Assembly (NCBI GenBank): GCA_019677205.1
Contig: JAAMXY010004291.1
Location: 86,704 to 150,703 of the forward strand
Origin: Pinguiococcus pyrenoidosus
Lineage: Eukaryota; Sar; Pinguiophyceae; Pinguiochrysidales; Pinguiochrysidaceae
Direction: 5' to 3'
Length of the DNA: 64,000 nt
Below the pieces are notes generated by a model. The model did not search any database. It had not been told where the DNA came from and worked only from the letters and a program-made list of their open reading frames with translations. Of the stretch, positions 50,329-60,739 are shown in pieces. The position numbers and the translations under genes were made by a program. Numbering within the stretch: the first letter of the stretch is position 1; every line of letters starts with the position of its first letter.

Positions 50329-53164
50329 ATGCGGAGTCCTTCCTCCCCACTACTGCTTCTGTGCTGCTGTGCTCTCTGGGTGCTGGTGGTGAGGGGCCTG
50401 CCTACCTTCGTGACGGGAGGCTCCAGCTTCGAGCCCACGAGAGTGGGGTACCAAGGTGACACAGGCTCTGTTTCCCTGTGGGATCCGTAGCTTCTCACGC
50501 CAGAGATAGCTCATGTTCTTCAACCTCATAGGCGAGCCCGGTGCGTATAGTGAGAAGGCCTTGCGAGCGCTTTTGGGACCCCACGTGGTGGCCATTGGCT
50601 TCCCGACCTTTGAGGAGGTGTTCAAAGCCGTTGCAAACCACGAGGTGGACTACGCCTGCTTGCCGGTCGAGAACTCCCTGGGCGGCTCCATCCATGCAAA
50701 CCACGATTTGTTGCTGCGATACAATCTGCACATCATCGGGGAGCACGAGTTCCGCGTGGAGCACGCGCTGATGGCCTTGCCGGGAACCAAGAAAGAGGAC
50801 ATCAAGAAGGTCTACAGCCATCCGCAGGCGCTGGCGCAGACGGAAAACTACATCCTGCGCCTCGGGGCCGAGCCCGTGCCGGCGCATGACACTGCCGGCT
50901 CGGCCCGAAGGATCGCGGAAGAGCAGCTCGAGGGTAGGCCCCGCTTGCATGCTTCGTCCTTCGGTCCTCCCTGGTCCTGACATTCATCCCGCGTTTCCCT
51001 TGTTTTGGTTTCTGCTTTTTTGGTGTGTATTTGTGTGTGTGTGTGTGTGGTGGTGGTGGTGCTGCTGCTGCTGCTGGGGTTCTTCTTCCTGTACCTACTT
51101 AGGCGCCGCAGCCGTTGCGAGCGACCTGGCAGCAGAGGCCTATGGCTTGGAGATTCTGGACACCAACATCGAAGACGACGACTCAAACTTCACCCGCTTC
51201 ATGTTGCTGTCGCGGGAGCCGGTCAATCACCTCGTCGCGCGAGGACGGACGGAGGGAAGGGGAAAGGTGCCGTACAAGACGAGCATCGTCTTCACGCTGC
51301 CAAACACTGCGGGCGCTTTGTACAAGGCGTTGGCATGCTTCAGCCTCCGGGACATCGACTTCTGCAAGATTGAGTCGCGGCCGACAAGCGTGCAGCTTCT
51401 GCAGTACCTGAAGTACCGGGGCCAAGCGCCGTCCCTCCATCCCGACGAAGACAACCACGTGCCGTCGGAGGGGGATCTGCCGCGCTTCCGCTATTGCTTC
51501 TATCTGGACTTTGTCGGAAACGACGCCGATGAGAAGGCCAAGGCGGCGCTTGCGAATCTGCGAGAGCAGTGTCCCTACGTCCGCGTGCTGGGCTCCTACC
51601 CGGCAAAGAGCTACCTCGTTGGTCCGATTCAGGAGGTCGTGGCGGGCCAGAACCAGCCCTACTTCTCCAGCTCGGACGGCCCAATAGAGCGCCGAAGGAG
51701 GCTGCAACGGCCGCGTCTGCTGAAGGACATCATCGGGGTCGAGGCGGGCGCATCGGCGGCGGCGCCAGGCACCGCGCGACCGAGGGCCACGCCGAAGAAG
51801 ACGCCGCTCAAGATTGGGGTCGTGGGGTATGGTCCCCGAGGGCGTTTCTTCGCGCATGCCCTCGACGAGATGGGCTGCATCGCCTCGGCGCTGCAGGTGG
51901 AGAGCTCCCCGATGGTCCCGGGAACACCGCTGACCACGACTGGAGGCTCTGTGTTGCAGGAGAGCCTTGTCGACATTGGAGCCAGCTTCGATCGAGCTCA
52001 GGTACTCTATGCCATGGTTTTTGCTCTTCACAAAGGCCAAGGTTGGTGCCGCTCAAGCCTGACGCTTCCTCTGATACATCTATTGCAGTCGCTCGTGAAC
52101 AATGGAGTCTTGCATGATGACGGGGTCAAGGTCTACGCAAAGGAAGCTGCGTCCAATTTCGTGTCCCAGGACCTGGACGTCGTCTTCTTGTGCGTCCCCT
52201 CGCTGGACTTGGAGGCGGTCCTGCGGAATCTGCCGCTGCACATGCTGCATGACAAGCTGGTGGTTGACGCAGGTCGGACTCAGCTCCACGCGAGGGAGAT
52301 CCTGCTTGCGCTTCTGCCGCCGGAAGCGGAGATTGTCTGCGCCGATCCCATGTTTGGTCCGTCCACCCCGAGGTGCGCCATCCGATGCATTGTGTACGAA
52401 GGTGCTTGGCCGGCTGCTTCCTGGTTGACGCCTTCGTCTCATCTCATCTTCAGAGCTGCGAAAGGGAAGTGGACCGATCTCGCGCTGGTGTATGAGCGCG
52501 TGCGGGTGAAGGACATGGGTCTCTTCACGCGTTTCGTCCAGCTGTTCGAGGATCGCAAGTGCAAGTGCGTGGAGATGACAGCCGAGGAGCACGACGAGAT
52601 GACGCTGGGCCCGTCTCTGCTGACGCAGATGGTCGGGCGGGCCGTGTCTTTCCAAGAGGCTGCCCACACGGCTCTCGTCAACACACCAAGCTTCGAAGAC
52701 CTGATGCGCGCCGTGGAGCAGGTGAGCAATTGCATGCCGGTCTGCCCTGCTGATCTCGCTAGTGCGGCTCACTGACGCCTGCTCGGAAATTCGTCGCACA
52801 GGTCAAGGAGCAGCCGCACGATGAGCTGTACGCTTTGTACAGGCTCTGCCCGAACTCGAAGAGCTTACTCCGGAGCATCCGGGCAACGCTAGTGGAGATG
52901 GAGGCAGAGCTCGCAAAGCGAGATGGATATCTCGCCGCGCGGCAAGAAGTGTCACAGGCGTCCAAATGGGAGCACTTGTCGGAGCTGAAGAAGCTCCTGA
53001 AGGAAGTAGTGAAGGAGACCAACAACGGAGCTGAGCAGACTCCTTCGGTCGCCGAGCAAGGGGTGCACGAAGCCAAAGGCTTGGATGATGATCGCGCGCA
53101 ATACTCCCGCGGCGCCGTCACGGGGTTGCCGGGCAAGGGCGCAGGGTCAGGATCGCCGTTGTAG
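50329..53164 (+). CDS. Bifunctional prephenate/arogenate dehydratase-ACT-dehydrogenase, plastid-type leader
   Basis: Six exons: 50329-50455, 50532-50933, 51103-52001, 52089-52372, 52454-52721 and 52802-53164; 780 residues. The leader MRSPSSPLLLLCCCALWVLV, then VRGLPTFV, is a signal peptide. The dehydratase (about 38-225) joins across intron 1 as RVGYQGEPGAYSEKALRALL and has YACLPVENSLGGSIHANHDL and SNFTRFMLLSREPV (Thr-Arg-Phe substrate motif). The ACT domain has LPNTAGALYKALACFSLRDI then FCKIESRPTS (ESRP box for Phe sensing). A TyrA-type dehydrogenase (about 350-700) follows: KIGVVGYGPRGRFFAHAL, DVVFLCVPSLDLEAVLRNLP, VDAGRTQLHAREILLALLPP, CADPMFGPSTP and KWTDLALVYERVRV. The enzyme would make both the Phe and Tyr branches from prephenate or arogenate. 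Introns 3 and 4 (87 and 81 nt) are stop-free multiples of three, so their removal rests on family comparison. No chorismate mutase is fused. Confidence 0.92.
51031..51077. repeat. Microsatellites in intron 2 of the prephenate gene
   Basis: Consecutive TG, GGT and GCT runs (about 16, 15 and 18 nt) inside the 169-nt intron 50934-51102. Confidence 0.85.
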
Positions 53165-53415
53165 GGCGAACTTGGGCTTCTTGGATAGAAGAGGTTCTGG
53201 ATAGAAGAGGTTCTGCAGGTGCCAAGCTCCCTGGCTGAGATGCCAAGCTCGTGCAAAGCTGTGATCTTGGCTGCTTTGACTAGTGATAGGCGGGGGCAGT
53301 GTCGGAGACGTCGTCTAGATAAGATGGGCAACTTTCCTCAAGCTCCTCACCACAGACCAACAATCGGACAAGCCTCTCACCGCACGGTGCGTCTACCGCG
53401 GAGCTCGTTTGGTGT

Positions 53416-54363
53416 CTAGGCGGTACCATCTGCATCTGGCACCATGGCGGCGCCGCTCGGTCCGGATTCATCTCTCGCCCGTTCCGTTTCTGTGTCACTT
53501 CTGTCCGCCCCTTCTGCTCCGTTCTCTGCGATTGCCTGCTTCTCCGCCAAGGCCTTCTGGGCCTCTTCCATCCGTCGCCTTATCTTCTTTGGCACCATGT
53601 TTGGCTTGTTGTCCCTCCGCAGATCCTCCAGGAGAGGGACTTCTCCCTGCTGGCCGCGGGGCTTCCATGTGGCCACGATCTGCTTGTTGGTGGGAGTGGT
53701 TGCCAAGTTCGTGTACCACTCCTCCCGGATGATGGCCTTTTCGTCGTCTGAGAGATCGCCTCGGGCTTCCGGACACCAGGTGAAGAGCAACTGGAGGATA
53801 AGAGCCGTTGCGACGCTGAGATTGAACGACTCGGTGAAGCCAAACATCGGCAGATAGACCCTCCGATCTGCCGCGTCCAGCATCGCCGGCGACAGCCCTT
53901 GCGCCTCGTTGCCGATCACGATCGCGAGCTTCTCCGGAAGCGGCGCCAGCAGCTCCCGTCCCTTCATGTCCAAGCAGATTGCCTGGGAGCTGAGCTCCGC
54001 CGCCCAGATGCAGTAGCCCTCGTCGCGCATTGCCGCAATGCAAGCCTGAGTGTCTTCAAAGTCCCGCAGGTGCATCCAACGCTCACAGCCTTTGGTGATC
54101 TTCCTCGCCACCTTGCGCCTCTTGCGGGGACGAGAGCCGGCCGTGATGGTCTCCCCACTGGCCTTCATCCGCATGCCCGGCCCGGGCAACACGGTCCAAA
54201 CCCGCTGCACTCCCATGGCCTCTGCGGTGCGCAGCACCGCTTGCACGTTGTGGGCGTCCAGCGCATACTCCAGCACAACTAAAAACCGCCGACTGCGGAG
54301 GGCCAACACCGTCTCAGCGCGGCGGAGCCGCTCTGGAGCCGGCTCCTCCGCCTGACTCGCCAT
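53416..54363 (-). CDS. SpoU/TrmH-family RNA 2'-O-methyltransferase
   Basis: Single exon, 315 residues from ATG 54363. All three SpoU motifs are visible: motif 1 ALDAHNVQAVLRTAEAMGVQ (Asn and Arg conserved), motif 2 LAIVIGNEAQGLSPAMLDAA (GNE-x-x-GL), and motif 3 VYLPMFGFTESFNLSVATAL (the trefoil-knot P-M-x-G-x-x-x-S-L/F-N-x-S-x-A). These enzymes methylate the ribose 2'-OH of a tRNA or rRNA guanosine; TrmH/Trm3-like Gm18 activity is the closest guess. The N-terminus lacks an obvious targeting peptide. The C-terminal ~110 residues (WYTNLATTPTNKQIVATW, then charged, Glu/Ala-rich) extend beyond the knot domain. Confidence 0.9.
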   Translation of the reverse strand: MASQAEEPAPERLRRAETVLALRSRRFLVVLEYALDAHNVQAVLRTAEAMGVQRVWTVLPGPGMRMKASGETITAGSRPRKRRKVARKITKGCERWMHLRDFEDTQACIAAMRDEGYCIWAAELSSQAICLDMKGRELLAPLPEKLAIVIGNEAQGLSPAMLDAADRRVYLPMFGFTESFNLSVATALILQLLFTWCPEARGDLSDDEKAIIREEWYTNLATTPTNKQIVATWKPRGQQGEVPLLEDLRRDNKPNMVPKKIRRRMEEAQKALAEKQAIAENGAEGADRSDTETERARDESGPSGAAMVPDADGTA

Positions 54364-54770
54364 TCGCGATTGCTAGGGAGGGGCCTCTCAATGGAGCTTG
54401 GCCACAAGTCGGATGATATGACCCGCAGCGCCCAGGTCTTCTATATCTCCAAATATGGCCGGAGTAGTTGGAAAGAGGTGAGACGGTACCTGTGGTGTGG
54501 CGTTTGGAGAGATGTCTATAGCGACGTACTCTTTAATCGCTTCGGAACACTGGTTACAGGGCCGAGCTCTTCCTGTTCTTCTTTTGATTCTTTGGGTCTC
54601 TCCAACTCTCCACCTCTCCAAAGTCGATCCGACGTCATCAGGATCGAAAACTTGAACCTGGTTTGTCTGTTCTCGATGTCTGTTCTCGAGCTAGAATAAT
54701 ACCTGCACACCCCGTCTCGGGTTCGGCGGCTCTCGACGCCAACAGACGCTTAGCACGTCCTCACAAGAAG
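54364..54770. other. Intergenic, divergent promoter (SpoU / PUB-UBX)
   Basis: 407 nt shared by divergent genes. No gene or distinctive motif recognised. Confidence 0.5.
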
Positions 54771-55973
54771 ATGTCGTCCACGCCGGATTCGCGAGGGCGA
54801 GTAGCCTTCTCTGAAGAGTACGTGGCCAGGCTGCTGGCTTGCAACCCTTTGGAGACTTTGGAACAGCTCGTCAGCCGCGTGGATGGACTGCTCCAGCGCA
54901 TTCATGAGTCGCCTGGAGAGCCCCAGTACCGAAGAGTGCGCCTCATGCACCCCACTATCAAGACGGAGGTACTCGCAAGCACCGGGGGGCTCGAGACACT
55001 TCTCCTAGTCGGCTTCCGTCGCAGCTCCGAGGTAGGCTCAGCGAAAGTCTTCGTTACTCATGGCGCAGAAGCGTAAAGGCTGAAGAGCGGCGTGCAATAT
55101 ACCAGGTGACAAGTGCGTTGGAGGAGGTGATCACGTACGCCCCGGGGACCTCCACGTCCAGCGCTGGTCTTATGATTCTGCAAGAGGTGATGAACCCCCG
55201 CAAGGAAAATATAGGACTGGTCGGGGAGCTGGGTCAAAACATGATCTTGAATGGCCTCGTCAGCCGCTAAATCTTCTTCCTCTTCCCCTCCCCCCCCCCA
55301 CACACACACAACGTTTTAGGAGATCAAGAGTTGGAGGAGCTGGCTGCAAGAGCAGTTGCGAGGAGCTCTGCTCATGCGCGAGCAACAGGAGCAAGCATTA
55401 CGACTGCAGCGCAAGGCGAAGATGGCTGCGAAGGCTGTGGACGGTGCAGAGGAAGACAAAGACGAAGACGAAAACCTGCAAATGGAGAGCGTCACTCTTT
55501 CGCCGGGCGTTCCTTGTGCAGCTTGCGAAATCACGGTGCGGCTCTCGAATAGCATGAGCTTGAAGGGCGGCTTCTACTTCGACGAGCCCTGCAGCAGCGT
55601 CTACACCTTCGTGCGAGCAAGTGGAAAAGTCCGCGGCACCTTCCGACTCCTCTTCCCGGGCGCTGTCGGAGAAGGCCGTGTCTTTCCAGAGGTCGATCAC
55701 GATGGTACCAGCGACGGGCCGGCCACTCTGCTGGAAGCGGGGTGCTTCCCCAGATGCACGTTGATCTTGTCGCTCGAACGCGACCGCGAGCAGCAGCGCG
55801 TGGCCGCGTCCGGAGATGCGCTTCGAGAAGAGGCGGCAGCGAGGGCGCGCGCGGTGCATGTGCAGAGCGTCGCCAAGAAGCAGCGCAAGGAACGCGAGCT
55901 TCGCGAGAGGGAAGAAAGAGCTTTTCAAGACGACAGAGAAGACATGCGAGACCGATCGAGACAGATTGGCTGA
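54771..55973 (+). CDS. PUB- and UBX-domain protein, p97/Cdc48 cofactor-like
   Basis: The first exon, 54771-55031, encodes a PUB domain: VAFSEEYVARLLACNPLETL, EPQYRRVRLMHPTIKTEVLA, STGGLETLLLVGFRRSSE (compare NPKYRRIRL...PGA..LL...GF in UBXN6 and PNGase). The last exon, 55320-55973, encodes a helical stretch (EIKSWRSWLQEQLRGALLMR), an acidic linker, then a UBX domain: CEITVRLSNSMSLKGGFYFD, SSVYTFVRASGKVRGTFRLL, PATLLEAGCFPRCTLILSLE. A basic coiled coil ends the chain. UBXN6/UBXD1-type proteins bind Cdc48/p97 through PUB and UBX to steer ubiquitinated cargo. One or two small exons between 55032 and 55319 are needed to finish the PUB domain; several in-phase choices exist (for example donors at 55103/55104 or 55127) and I could not decide. 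The order PUB then UBX matches UBXN6. Confidence 0.75.
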
Positions 55974-56419
55974 CAACCCTCAACAAGGGAAGGCCGGTGA
56001 AAGGAAGAAAAGGGAAGCGAAGGGAAGCAAAGGGAAGCGAAGGGAAGCGTAGAACCCTGTTTCTGCGTCGCGGCGGCGACTGCTTCATGTTACCGCCTTG
56101 CTACCACTATCGGTCGGTGCCCTCTCCTATGGCGACAAGTTGATCGCCCCGCCCAGAAGTTCAGATGACCGAAGTGCCGCGATCTCAGATCCGTTCCGTC
56201 GGTTGGCAGCGCGCCCCAGGCTGCCGGTCGACGGTCGGAACTCCAAATGGCGCGCATCGTCCTGGATGCCGGACGAGGGACGTGCAAAGGGACGCATCGC
56301 CGGGAGTGCGCAGAGAGTGGCGACGTTGGTGGCGTTGGCGGCGTAATCCTGAACTTTGGTGGAGGCAGCGTGAAGGGCTTGAAAGCTTCGCTCGTGCTGG
56401 CGGAGAACCACGGTTGTAG
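55974..56419. other. Intergenic between convergent 3' ends, with 10-nt minisatellite
   Basis: PUB-UBX and zinc-finger gene 3' sides. It holds the AAGGGAAGCG array at 56010-56049; nothing else recognised. Confidence 0.5.
56010..56049. repeat. 10-nt tandem repeat (AAGGGAAGCG), four units
   Basis: Four head-to-tail units, one with an A/G difference, starting about 37 nt after the PUB-UBX stop. Confidence 0.88.
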
Positions 56420-57472
56420 CTACTCCAGCGCCGTTAGCTCCTGACGTAGAATCTGAATCTCTGACATTGCCGTAGAAACTTGCTTCTCGATGGAATCGAT
56501 GTGTGCTTTGATTCTGGCGATCGCCTCGTCTTTCGTTGCGACTCCACGAAGCTGCCCGTCTGCGCCTGGGCTCTCCCTCCTCGGTCCCAGCTCCTGGGTT
56601 CGGCCCGATCCCAATACGGCCTGACTCTGGGAAGTAGGTATCGCGCTTGCGAGTCCTTCCATGGAAGTCGCGTTTCTTCCTCGTGCCGAAGAGCTGCGTT
56701 GCCGAATCTGCGACGGCACTCCCGCACTTGTGTGGGGTCGCAGTCTCTCGGGACGCTCCGCCGTTCGATCCACCTGTTGCATTTGCTTTCAGGTTTCAGC
56801 ATGTCTCTTGCGCTGTAGGATGCTGGTCTACCTTCCCGGGGCGTGACACGGATATTTCGGACTTGCCCGAGCGGACTTCGCCGACTCTCTTGGCGGGATT
56901 CGAGGCCGAGCAGCCTTTGAGGTGTTTCTGGCGAGAACGACGATGTTGCCCCGGAGGTACATCCGTAAATTTGGTTCTCGACAATCTTTCTTTCTTTGGG
57001 ATCGCGCCGCCTCATACCTCAAGCCTCTCGGGATTGAACGTCCTCGAGCAGTTCGGGCAGGCCACGAGGGCGACGCTGTTGAACTGCTGCTGGGCGGCAT
57101 CGTTCATCCTCTGCAGCGTGGCCGCGTCCATCTGGCCGCTGCCACCTTCGCTAGGAAGACGATTCTTCTTCGGGTTCACCAGCGCAGAGGGACTGTCCGC
57201 AGGTTGTCCGGGGACCTCTTGGCACAAGCTCGGTTCTTGGGGCAAGGGTCTCCGCTCCCGCACGGGCTTCCTGCTCTCCCGCTCGATCCTACAAGGTTGC
57301 GGAAGAGGGGCATTGAGAAGCTGCTTCCCGCTTCCGCCACACTGCCGAACTGGCTGTACCATAGCTTTTTGCAGTTGGTCAAGTGGATCTCGAAGGAGTT
57401 CAGCCCATACTGCCGCCCGCAGATGTAGCAGACTCGCGTTCGCGGAGGGTTGCCCTTGGGAGCTTCGAACAT
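56420..57472 (-). CDS. ZC2HC1-type zinc-finger protein with two C2HC fingers
   Basis: Four exons: 57472-57360, 57288-57018, 56927-56832 and 56773-56420; 277 residues in phase. Finger 1 is CYICGRQYGLNSFEIHLTNC, followed across intron 1 by KKLWIERESRKPVRERRPLP, the exact KKW...RRPLPxxP linker of the ZC2HC1 family. Finger 2 is built across intron 2 as LVACPNCSRTFNPERLE then KHLKGC. A basic, Ser-rich stretch and a C-terminal coiled coil (DEAIARIKAHIDSIEKQVST) follow. ZC2HC1 proteins occur widely in ciliated eukaryotes and several are testis- or cilium-linked; the molecular role is unknown. All three introns (71, 90 and 58 nt) have GT-AG ends. Divergent from the coiled-coil gene at 57952. Confidence 0.88.
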
Positions 57473-57951
57473 TTGCACCGTTCTCCTAAACCAAACACTC
57501 TGTGGAGCCCAGAAAGCGAGTCTTGCCCCACACTAGTCGAGGTAAATTGGGTTGTTGCAAAACTCGGGCTTGAAAGGCGAAGAAAAGGGTGTGATGTGGC
57601 GAAATGCGCCCTGCGAAGAAACGCGAAGAAGTGGACGGTTTCGTTTTTGGATTCTGTCACAACGCGGAATCTTGAGCAGTAACGCCTATGGTCAGAATAT
57701 AGGTCTAATGTTCATCTATATAAGCAGAAATAATTTTTGAATATATTTTTAGAATATTTTTGGGTTTTCCGGCTGGATTTGAACCACGCTGCGCGGGAAC
57801 ATGAGAGACGTCGAGAAGGGCGTCCTGTGTAGCTTCCCAGAGATATCTGCGGCGTGGTTTAAAGTCCCCAAGTCCGTTCTGTGCATCTGCAAAGAGAATC
57901 TTGCCGCCGCTCAAGCTTTCACACGGTCGAGGAGCGCCAATCCGCCAGAGA
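57473..57951. other. Intergenic, divergent promoter (ZC2HC1 / coiled-coil gene)
   Basis: A bidirectional upstream region with an AT-rich island at 57695-57765. No gene. Confidence 0.5.
57695..57765. promoter_or_regulatory. AT-rich island in a divergent promoter
   Basis: About 70 nt dominated by A/T (TTTTTGAATATATTTTTAG core), roughly 190-220 nt from each flanking start. Inferred promoter element. Confidence 0.4.
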
Positions 57952-60487
57952 ATGTCTTCAACCTATGAGGAGACTCTCCGCGAACTGGACCGCCTCGACG
58001 CCAAGTTCGGCGAGAGCGCTCAGAAGGAGGTGGACACCGACGACACGTCATCCAAGCCGGAGGTCTCGAGCACGTTGGAGGAAGCGAAGGATTCGGCGGA
58101 GGCACCGGCGGTGTCCGAAAACAACTCCGAGCTGCGTGGCAGCCTGGACCGCAGCATGAACTTCAGTCTTCCGGGCAGCGAGGCGTCTCCCACGCGTCTG
58201 CACATCCACAACAACGGCGATGTGGACATCTTCACCAAGGCGCAGGTGGATGTGAACCGCTACTCGAGTCCGGAGCCGCCGCCCGCGCCGGCCAGCAAGG
58301 CTGCCAATCCGCCGAGCTTCCTCGCGCTCCAGGAGCTGCGCGACATCAACCGGACCATGCGGAACATGCGAGGCTCCGGCGCGTCGACGAGATCCACACC
58401 GCAGCGGCCGTCGTTCTCTTCCCGAAGAGAGGGCCGCCTGTTTGGCTCGGCGTCCACCCTGAGATATTCGGCGGGGGCGGAGCCGATGTCGGATAGCAGC
58501 GGCAGCAGGGCAGTGCTGAGCGCGCTGCGGGCGCTTCAAGACAAGATCAAACGACTGGAAGGAGAGAGGTCCAAGGCGCTGGACGAGGTGAATGCCCTGA
58601 AGCAGCAGCTGGAGGAGGCCGAGGCGTCTGCCAAGCGGAGTCGCGAGCTGGAGAAGCTGACGAACTCGGAGCAAGTCCACGCGTCCAGGCTGGCGAACGA
58701 GCGCGTCACTGCGGAGAAGAAGGTGGTGGAGATGCGACTGAGCAAGGCGGAGGAGCACAAGGCCAGTCTGAGGAAGGAGATCGATGCGCTGCGCAAGGCC
58801 GCTTCCGAGTCGGAGATTGCCCGACGGACGGCGGACGGGAACTTGTCGGTCGTGCAGGGCCATGTGCGGGAGTTGGAGGGGGAGCTTGACGACATGAAAG
58901 CCCAGCTGGCTGTGGCTCACGAAGAGCTCGCGAAGGAGCGGGATGAAAGAGACCAGCGGGAGATAGAGCTCGGCGTGGTGATCCAGAAGATAGAAGAGCA
59001 GCTGCGCGAGGAGAAGACGATGCGCTGCGAGGCCGTGACCGAGAAGGAGCGGCTCGACGAGTTCCTGAAGGGAGTCGTAGCGATCAATGAAGACCTGGTT
59101 CGGAGCATCGCCAAGGGAGACAACGCAGGCACGGGAGCGCTGCCAAAGGCTCGAAGGGGCCGAAAAACGAAGCGCCGGAAGGAACCGCTTGACACTGGCC
59201 TGGGCAGGAGCTGGAAGCCGCAACGGAAGACCAAGGCTGGCACAGGCGGAATGAGCATGGGATCGATGCCCTTCTTGCCTCCGGGCCAGCGAGTTAGCTC
59301 CAACATCCTTGCGGCCCTGAGTGAAGCCATCAGCCAGGCGTATCGTGCAAACCCTCAGGAGGCGTTGGCCCTCCTCTATAGAAGGCTGAATCTCGATCAG
59401 AACGGAGTCAGCCACCAGTCGGACGACGAACGGCCTGCAAGAGCGCAGAGCATCCGGAAGACCGGAGGCAGCATGCAAGTCAAGGGCAACCGAAGGGTCG
59501 TAACCTTGCCTAGGCCGAGGAACAACAGCGTCGAAGGGGGTCGCAGTCGGATTCGGAGGAGGAGAAGGCCGGGTTCAGCTGGGCCTGACGACGAAGAAGA
59601 AGAGGTCTCCGTGTCCTTGGCGCGTTATCGAAGTTCAAGAGACACGAAGCCTCCGACCAGCCAGGCACCGGCGGCCGGTCATGAGCCCACGACGCCGGAA
59701 GCCGCTCGACATATCCTGGGGTTGCCGTCGGGGTACACCATCGAGGCGGGCGGAAGTGCGACCAAGCACTTGGGCCCCTTGAAGCAGGACGATGCCACTG
59801 GAACCTTCAGCGTGCGAAGCAGCGCATCATGGAAGAACACGTCCGCATCGGTAAGTGAAGCATGCAGTTCGCTGTGAAAAGATTGATCGCAGGAAGTGAT
59901 CGCTTGCCGTTCGTCCTTCGGTCCAGGGTATGCAAGACGCGTCCGAGGACTTGATTGGCGTAGAGAAGATGCTTCAAGACGAGTATGACGTGTTGGATCG
60001 GCAGGTGAGTTTAGCCTTTTGGGGGGGGGGGGGGCAAGCGCGCAGAATGGACGAAGCTAATCGATCGATGGACAGTATCACGATCTGCTGGAGAAGATGA
60101 AGGGCAGCGAAGACGTTGTCGGCAATTCCGTGGACTCAAAGTGTGCGGAAGACCTCGCGGACGTCATCCGCATGCTGCAGCGAAAGGCCCGCGAGCTGCA
60201 CCTTCTTCGCAAGAGCATGGTGCCGCCAAGAAAGAGCTCCCCCTCTCGGCAAGCCGCACCCAAAAGCTTTGTCGCGGAGAGGAGCAGTCCCGGTCGGAGC
60301 CCCTCCGCGATGGAGCGGATCCAGAGCGCCCGTGAAGCCCTAAAGGTAATTCTTCACCTCCTCCGTGTGCACTTCCATGTCCCCAACGTGCCAAAAGCTA
60401 ATCTGTGCTCTTGCTCGTCAGCTTGTGGAAGACTACAAGATGGGAAGGATCGGGCCGTACGTGCATCCTGGACTGTCGTCGCCTTGA
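57952..60487 (+). CDS. Coiled-coil protein of unknown function
   Basis: Exons 57952-59850, 59927-60004, 60076-60345 and 60422-60487; 770 residues. It starts MSSTYEETLRELDRLDAKFG. Residues ~190-385 form a long heptad coiled coil (ALRALQDKIKRLEGERSKAL through LDEFLKGVVAINEDLV). A basic, Gly/Lys/Arg-rich stretch follows, then a short helical block (RVSSNILAALSEAISQAYRA, NPQEALALLYRRLNLD), a Ser/Pro-rich region, and a second coiled coil encoded by the small exons (QDASEDLIGVEKMLQDEYDV, CAEDLADVIRMLQRKARELH). The composition fits a cytoskeletal or centrosomal/basal-body scaffold, but no family is recognised. Intron 2 has a 12-13 G run. It lies convergent with the Rossmann protein. Confidence 0.75.
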
Positions 60488-60739
60488 GCAGCTTCATGAG
60501 CGCGAAAAGAAGAGGAAGCACAGATAGATGGCCAGATACCAGTAGGCTTCTGTGTTCAAGGAAGAGTAGAGCCACTTTGGAAGCAGCAACAATGCATGTA
60601 GAGACACACTAGACCGATGGACACTGACGGATGAACGAACGAGGACCTTCTTTCGTCCTGGGCTTGGGACACGGAGGTCGACGACGAAGCGCCTACGCTG
60701 CTGGGCGGGTGAAATCTTGTGCATTCGCTCTTGTTCGTG

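Noticed and set aside
57765-57850. TTCAAAT T-loop-like element suggesting a tRNA on the minus strand
   Set aside because: Only three stem pairs form and no matching 5' acceptor strand exists.
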